This document shows, in pieces, positions 60,564 through 64,000 of a stretch of DNA of 64,000 nt (position 1 is its first letter; every line of letters starts with the position of its first letter). The notes beneath the pieces are model-generated. The model was not told where the DNA came from. It searched no databases and saw only the letters and a program-made list of their open reading frames with translations. The stretch spans positions 124,001 through 188,000 of the forward strand of contig NZ_VKOG01000004.1 of the NCBI RefSeq assembly GCF_007474545.1, given 5' to 3'. A program made the translations under genes and the position numbers. This DNA is from Chryseobacterium binzhouense (GTDB lineage Bacteria > Bacteroidota > Bacteroidia > Flavobacteriales > Weeksellaceae).

Positions 60564-61058
60564 ATGACTAACGAATTTGTATTAGAAGCCATCACAAGAG
60601 AATTTCCTGAATCTGTAATTTCCAGTTCGGAACCTTACGGAATGCTAACTCTTGAAATTAAAAAAGATGACATCAAAAAAGTAATTCATTATCTTAGAGA
60701 TTCTTCTTTAGAAATCAATTTCCTTACAGATATCTGTGGAATTCATTATCCTGAATTTCCGGAAAAAGAAATAGGTGTAGTTTACCATCTTCATAATATG
60801 ATGACCAATTTCAGAATACGTCTGAAAATATTCATGTCCAGAGAAAACATTGAAGTTGACTCTATGACTGAACTATATGCAGGAGCCAACTGGATGGAAA
60901 GGGAAACTTATGATTTCTTTGGAATTAAATTTAAAGGTCATCCGGATCTGAGACCTATTCTGAATATGGAAGATCTTGGTTATCATCCAATGTTGAAAGA
61001 ATACCGTTTGGAAGACGGAACAAGAACAGATAAGGACGATGCCATGTTCGGAAGATAA
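60564..61058 (+). CDS. nuoC: NADH-quinone oxidoreductase subunit C
   Basis: Peripheral-arm subunit (30 kDa type). 164 residues, with NFLTDICGIHYPEFPEKEIG and the signature YAGANWMERETYDFFGIKFKGHPDLRPI near the C-terminus; the last part, LKEYRLEDG, matches the subunit family. Separate from nuoD, not fused as in enterobacteria. The spacer to nuoD has a heptamer repeat. Confidence 0.96.
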   Translation: MTNEFVLEAITREFPESVISSSEPYGMLTLEIKKDDIKKVIHYLRDSSLEINFLTDICGIHYPEFPEKEIGVVYHLHNMMTNFRIRLKIFMSRENIEVDSMTELYAGANWMERETYDFFGIKFKGHPDLRPILNMEDLGYHPMLKEYRLEDGTRTDKDDAMFGR

Positions 61059-61065
61059 AAATAAT

Positions 61066-61114
61066 GCAATAAGCAGTAAGCAATAAGCTTAAAGCCTAAA
61101 GCCTAAAGCATTTA
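61066..61114. repeat. Seven-base tandem repeat, nuoC-nuoD spacer
   Basis: Seven consecutive seven-base units starting with GC: GCAATAA, GCAGTAA, GCAATAA, GCTTAAA, GCCTAAA, GCCTAAA, GCATTTA. The units are related in pattern GCnnTAA/GCnTAAA. The array fills most of the gap of 60 bases and stops four bases before the nuoD start codon. Confidence 0.75.
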
Positions 61115-61118
61115 AAAT

Positions 61119-62342
61119 ATGAAAGACAACTCATTATCTAATATACTTAATCATTACGACAGTAAGGAGCAGATTGACGGGCAGTTATATACCCTGAATC
61201 TGGGACCTACCCACCCTGCAACACACGGAATTTTCCAGAACGTACTTACGATGGACGGAGAGAGAATTCTGCATTCTGAGCAAACTGTTGGGTATATCCA
61301 CAGAGCATTTGAGAAAATTTCTGAAAGAAGAAACTATTCTCAGATCACTACCCTTACAGATCGTATGAATTATTGTTCTGCCCCAATCAATAATCTCGGA
61401 TGGCACATGACGGTAGAGAAACTTATCGGAGTTGAAGTTCCTAAACGTGTAGATTACATGCGTGTCATCCTAATGGAATTGGCAAGAATCGGAGATCACC
61501 TGATTTGTAACGGTGTAACCGGAATGGATTCCGGAGCAATTACCGGTCTTACCTATATGTTTATCGAAAGAGAGCGTATCTATGACATGTACGAGCAGAT
61601 ATGCGGAGCAAGAATGACAACTAATATGGGAAGAATCGGAGGTTTTGAAAGAGATTTCACTCCAAAATTCCATGAGCTGATCAAAGATTTTCTTAAAACC
61701 TTCCCACCAAGATTTCAGGAATTCTGTAACCTTTTAGAAAGAAACAGAATTTTTATGGACAGAACCATTGGTACTGGAGCAATTTCAGCAGAAAGAGCTT
61801 TAAGCTATGGTTTCACGGGACCAAATTTACGTGCAGCGGGAGTTGATTACGATGTAAGAGTTGCGCAGCCATATTCATCTTATCAGGATTTTGACTTTAT
61901 TATTCCTGTAGGAACAGCGGGTGATACATATGATCGCTTTATGGTTCGCCAACAGGAAGTCTGGGAATCCATCAAGATTATTAAACAAGCTTACGAAAAT
62001 CTTCCTGAAGGAGATTTCCACGCTGAAGTTCCTGATTTTTACCTTCCTGAAAAAGCGGATGTTTATCAAAAAATGGAAGCATTAATCTATCATTTCAAAA
62101 TTGTAATGGGAGAAACAGATGTACCAAAAGGTGAAGTGTACCATGCTGTAGAAGGTGGAAACGGAGAATTAGGTTTTTATCTTGTTAGTGATGGAGGAAG
62201 AAGCCCTTACAGGTTACATTTCAGAAGACCTTGTTTTATATATTATCAGGCATATCCTGAAATGATTACGGGTTCTGTAATATCTGATGCTATCGTTACG
62301 ATGTGCAGCATGAATATTATTGCCGGAGAATTAGACGCATAA
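61119..62342 (+). CDS. nuoD: NADH-quinone oxidoreductase subunit D
   Basis: The 49-kDa-type subunit that shapes the quinone site with NuoB. 407 residues. Conserved: LNLGPTHPATHGIFQNVL, VGYIHRAFEKISERRNY, DRMNYCSAPINNLGW, LYPS-equivalent region VKRVDYMRVILMEL and DYDVRVAQPYSSYQDFDF. The C-terminal DPVMGEVDR-like end is RSPYRLHFRRPCFIY with the final helix ITGSVISDAIVTMCS. ATG at 61119 after the heptamer repeat. Confidence 0.97.
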   Translation: MKDNSLSNILNHYDSKEQIDGQLYTLNLGPTHPATHGIFQNVLTMDGERILHSEQTVGYIHRAFEKISERRNYSQITTLTDRMNYCSAPINNLGWHMTVEKLIGVEVPKRVDYMRVILMELARIGDHLICNGVTGMDSGAITGLTYMFIERERIYDMYEQICGARMTTNMGRIGGFERDFTPKFHELIKDFLKTFPPRFQEFCNLLERNRIFMDRTIGTGAISAERALSYGFTGPNLRAAGVDYDVRVAQPYSSYQDFDFIIPVGTAGDTYDRFMVRQQEVWESIKIIKQAYENLPEGDFHAEVPDFYLPEKADVYQKMEALIYHFKIVMGETDVPKGEVYHAVEGGNGELGFYLVSDGGRSPYRLHFRRPCFIYYQAYPEMITGSVISDAIVTMCSMNIIAGELDA

Positions 62343-62351
62343 AAAGAAGAC

Positions 62352-62442
62352 GTCAGACATCAGATTTTAGATGTTAGACTCTTTACCTTATATATAAAAT
62401 TTAAAATCTGATGTCTGAAATCTGGCATCTGAAATCTTAGAT
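62352..62442. repeat. Inverted pair of seven-base periodic repeats, nuoD-nuoE spacer
   Basis: Left array: CGTCAGA, CATCAGA, TTTTAGA, TGTTAGA (62352-62379). Right array: TCTGATG, TCTGAAA, TCTGGCA, TCTGAAA, TCTTAGA (62408-62442). The two are in opposite orientation; TCAGACATCAGATTTTA (62354-62370) is the exact reverse complement of 62403-62419, a 17-pair stem with a 32-base loop. Confidence 0.75.
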
Positions 62443-62447
62443 AAAAA

Positions 62448-62957
62448 ATGAGCGAAACAATAGCTTTTAAACCGGAAAGTTTAGCACAGGTTCACAAAAT
62501 TATTGCAAGATATCCGGAAGGGAAACAAAAATCTGCTCTTCTTCCTGTACTGCATTTAGCACAGAAGGAGTTCGGAGGCTGGCTGGATGTTCCTGTCATG
62601 GATTATGTTGCAGAATTATTAAGCATTAAGCCAATTGAAGTATACGAAGTAGCTACTTTTTATACTATGTTTAACATGAAACCAGTCGGCAAATATGTTT
62701 TGGAAGTCTGCAGAACAGGACCTTGTATGGTTTCAGGAAGTGAAAAAATTCTTAACCATATCAGAACCAAGCTCAACATCAAAGACGGACAGACTACTGA
62801 AGACGGAATGTTTACTCTGAAGCCAGCTGAATGTTTAGGTGCATGTGGATATGCTCCAATGCTGCAGTTAGGAAAATTCTATCATGAAAATTTAACGATA
62901 GAGAAAGTAGATGAAATTCTTGATCTATGCAGAGAAGGACAAATCGCTTTAGACTAA
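62448..62957 (+). CDS. nuoE: NADH-quinone oxidoreductase subunit E
   Basis: 24-kDa thioredoxin-like subunit with the [2Fe-2S] cluster N1a. 169 residues; ligands in VCRTGPCMVSG (C-x4-C) and ECLGACGYAPM (C-x3-C). EVYEVATFYTMFNMKPVGKY is characteristic. Works with NuoF in NADH oxidation; nuoF starts 87 bases later. Confidence 0.97.
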   Translation: MSETIAFKPESLAQVHKIIARYPEGKQKSALLPVLHLAQKEFGGWLDVPVMDYVAELLSIKPIEVYEVATFYTMFNMKPVGKYVLEVCRTGPCMVSGSEKILNHIRTKLNIKDGQTTEDGMFTLKPAECLGACGYAPMLQLGKFYHENLTIEKVDEILDLCREGQIALD

Positions 62958-62996
62958 AAATAAATTTTAAATTAATTAAAAAGGCGTACAGCTATC

Positions 62997-63016
62997 ACAC
63001 TAAGTTCATCGAAGTG
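62997..63016. repeat. Imperfect palindrome in the nuoE-nuoF spacer
   Basis: ACACTAAGTTCATCGAAGTGT-like sequence with five-base perfect ends. It resembles, with several changes, the CACTGAGC-TTGTCGAAGTG repeat known from memory in many Bacteroidota genomes. Weak on its own. Confidence 0.35.
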
Positions 63017-63044
63017 TAAAGCCATTCGCTAAAAGCATATAACA

Positions 63045-64000
63045 ATGAGTAAAAAACTTTTACTTAAAGACGCACACATAGAAGGTATCCGCTACTTTGA
63101 AACTTACCGCAAACAGGGAGGTTACGGAGCGGCAGAAAAAGCTTTGAAGATGACTCCGGACGAAATTCTGGAAGAAGTAAAAGCTTCCGGACTTCGTGGA
63201 CGTGGTGGTGCAGGTTTCCCTACCGGTATGAAATGGAGCTTTTTGGCTAAACCGGAAGGCGTTCCAAGACACTTGGTAGTAAATGCTGATGAATCTGAAC
63301 CGGGAACTTTCAAAGACAGATACCTAATGGAATTTCTTCCTCATTTGTTGATCGAAGGAATGCTTATTTCATCTTACTGTTTAGGCTCAAATGTTTCTTA
63401 TATCTATATCCGTGGAGAATACTCATGGATTCCTGATATTTTAGAAGAAGCCATTGAAGAGGCTAAAGCAGCAGGATTTTTAGGTAAAAATATTTTGGGA
63501 AGCGGTTTTGATTGTGAAATTTACGTTCAAAGAGGAGGTGGAGCATATATATGCGGTGAAGAAACTGCATTGCTTGAATCTCTTGAAGGTAAAAGAGGCA
63601 ACCCAAGACTAAAACCACCATTCCCGGCTGTAAAAGGGCTTTGGGAAAGACCAACGGTTGTGAATAATGTAGAATCTATTGCAGCAGTTGTTCCTATCAT
63701 AGATATTACAGGGGCTGAATATGCTAAAATAGGAGTGGGAAAATCTACAGGTACTAAATTAATTTCTGCTTGTGGAAATATCAACAAACCTGGAGTTTAT
63801 GAAATTGATATGACGATTACGGTTGAAGAATTCATTTACTCTGACGAATATTGCGGTGGAATTAAGGACGGAAAAAAATTAAAAGCCTGTATTCCCGGAG
63901 GAAGCTCAGTTCCGATCGTTCCGGCTAACTTGTTATTAAAAACCGTAAACGGTGAACCAAGATACATGAACTATGAATCTCTTGCTGATGGTGGTTTTGC
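63045..64000 (+). CDS. nuoF: NADH-quinone oxidoreductase subunit F (5' part)
   Basis: 51-kDa subunit binding NADH, FMN and cluster N3; cut by the right edge after 318 codons of an expected 450 or so. I translated it from ATG 63045 (MSKKLLLKDAHIEGIRYFE). Visible: SGLRGRGGAGFPTGMKW, the NADH-binding glycine-rich loop; VVNADESEPGTFKDRY, the FMN region; and YICGEETALLESLEG. The [4Fe-4S] cysteines lie beyond the edge. The frame is open without interruption. Confidence 0.96.
   Translation, partial: MSKKLLLKDAHIEGIRYFETYRKQGGYGAAEKALKMTPDEILEEVKASGLRGRGGAGFPTGMKWSFLAKPEGVPRHLVVNADESEPGTFKDRYLMEFLPHLLIEGMLISSYCLGSNVSYIYIRGEYSWIPDILEEAIEEAKAAGFLGKNILGSGFDCEIYVQRGGGAYICGEETALLESLEGKRGNPRLKPPFPAVKGLWERPTVVNNVESIAAVVPIIDITGAEYAKIGVGKSTGTKLISACGNINKPGVYEIDMTITVEEFIYSDEYCGGIKDGKKLKACIPGGSSVPIVPANLLLKTVNGEPRYMNYESLADGGF

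Noticed and set aside
1-64000. CRISPR arrays and insertion sequences
   Set aside because: No regularly spaced repeats with unique spacers of CRISPR length and no transposase frames were seen.

Overview
This is an AT-rich chromosomal window from a member of the Bacteroidota, most likely class Flavobacteriia and close to Chryseobacterium (family Weeksellaceae). The evidence is a complete gldK-gldL-gldM-gldN operon, sprA behind ruvA, a protein with a gliding-motility-type C-terminal sorting domain, families typical of the phylum (DUF4270, DUF3810, DUF349, two-domain malic enzyme), and many upstream boxes of the flavobacterial -7 form TAnnTTTG. The genus is an inference from gene content; no rRNA is present. 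I see no phage, insertion sequence, transposase or CRISPR array.

Layout. 1-3.6 kb: the 3' part of sprA lies beyond the left edge; its first 996 codons are here, in an operon after ruvA. 3.8-7.4 kb: a sugar kinase of the N-acetylglucosamine kinase type with maeB, and a small unknown protein. 7.5-11.6 kb: GtrA-like protein, PlsC-type acyltransferase, a FucP/GluP-like sugar transporter and a DUF3810 putative metalloprotease. 11.6-13.5 kb: a gene-poor, very AT-rich stretch with an orphan protein and a small lipoprotein. 13.5-19.4 kb: a FAD oxidoreductase and gldKLMN, the core of the type IX secretion system (T9SS) motor and ring. 19.5-24.8 kb: glycogen-synthase-like protein, DUF4270 lipoprotein and glmS in one operon, divergent from panC. 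24.8-25.2 kb: a tRNA cluster Lys-Leu-Lys. 25.3-35.2 kb: housekeeping and single genes (aroK, S4 protein, FKBP-like lipoprotein, FMN glutamate-synthase-like enzyme, serine hydrolase, mtaB, dipeptidyl peptidase). 35.2-40.3 kb: a REP-like element, alpha-glucan phosphorylase, a possible PD-(D/E)XK nuclease and a T9SS cargo protein.

40.4-48.0 kb, minus strand, is the most unusual part. Six genes, mostly overlapping, encode a helical unknown protein, a MoxR/RavA-type AAA+ ATPase, a 247-residue unknown, a fusion of a von Willebrand A-like domain with a beta-strand-rich C-terminal half, a membrane protein with a soluble N-terminal domain, and a membrane-anchored TPR-like protein. This resembles the MoxR-vWA-beta-propeller (bpX) ternary systems proposed from comparative genomics, with a membrane-bound arm added.

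48.0-59.4 kb: a strongly structured intergenic element, deoD, a dehydrogenase-like protein, a GNAT-nitrilase fusion, a PQQ-type sugar dehydrogenase lipoprotein, aroE with a leaderless-looking promoter, a DUF349 protein, ribD, a YigZ protein, a YugP-type metallopeptidase, a GNAT-like protein and a tiny membrane protein. 59.5-64.0 kb: nuoA to nuoF of respiratory complex I, nuoF cut by the right edge. Four of the five nuo spacers carry inverted or seven-base periodic repeats.
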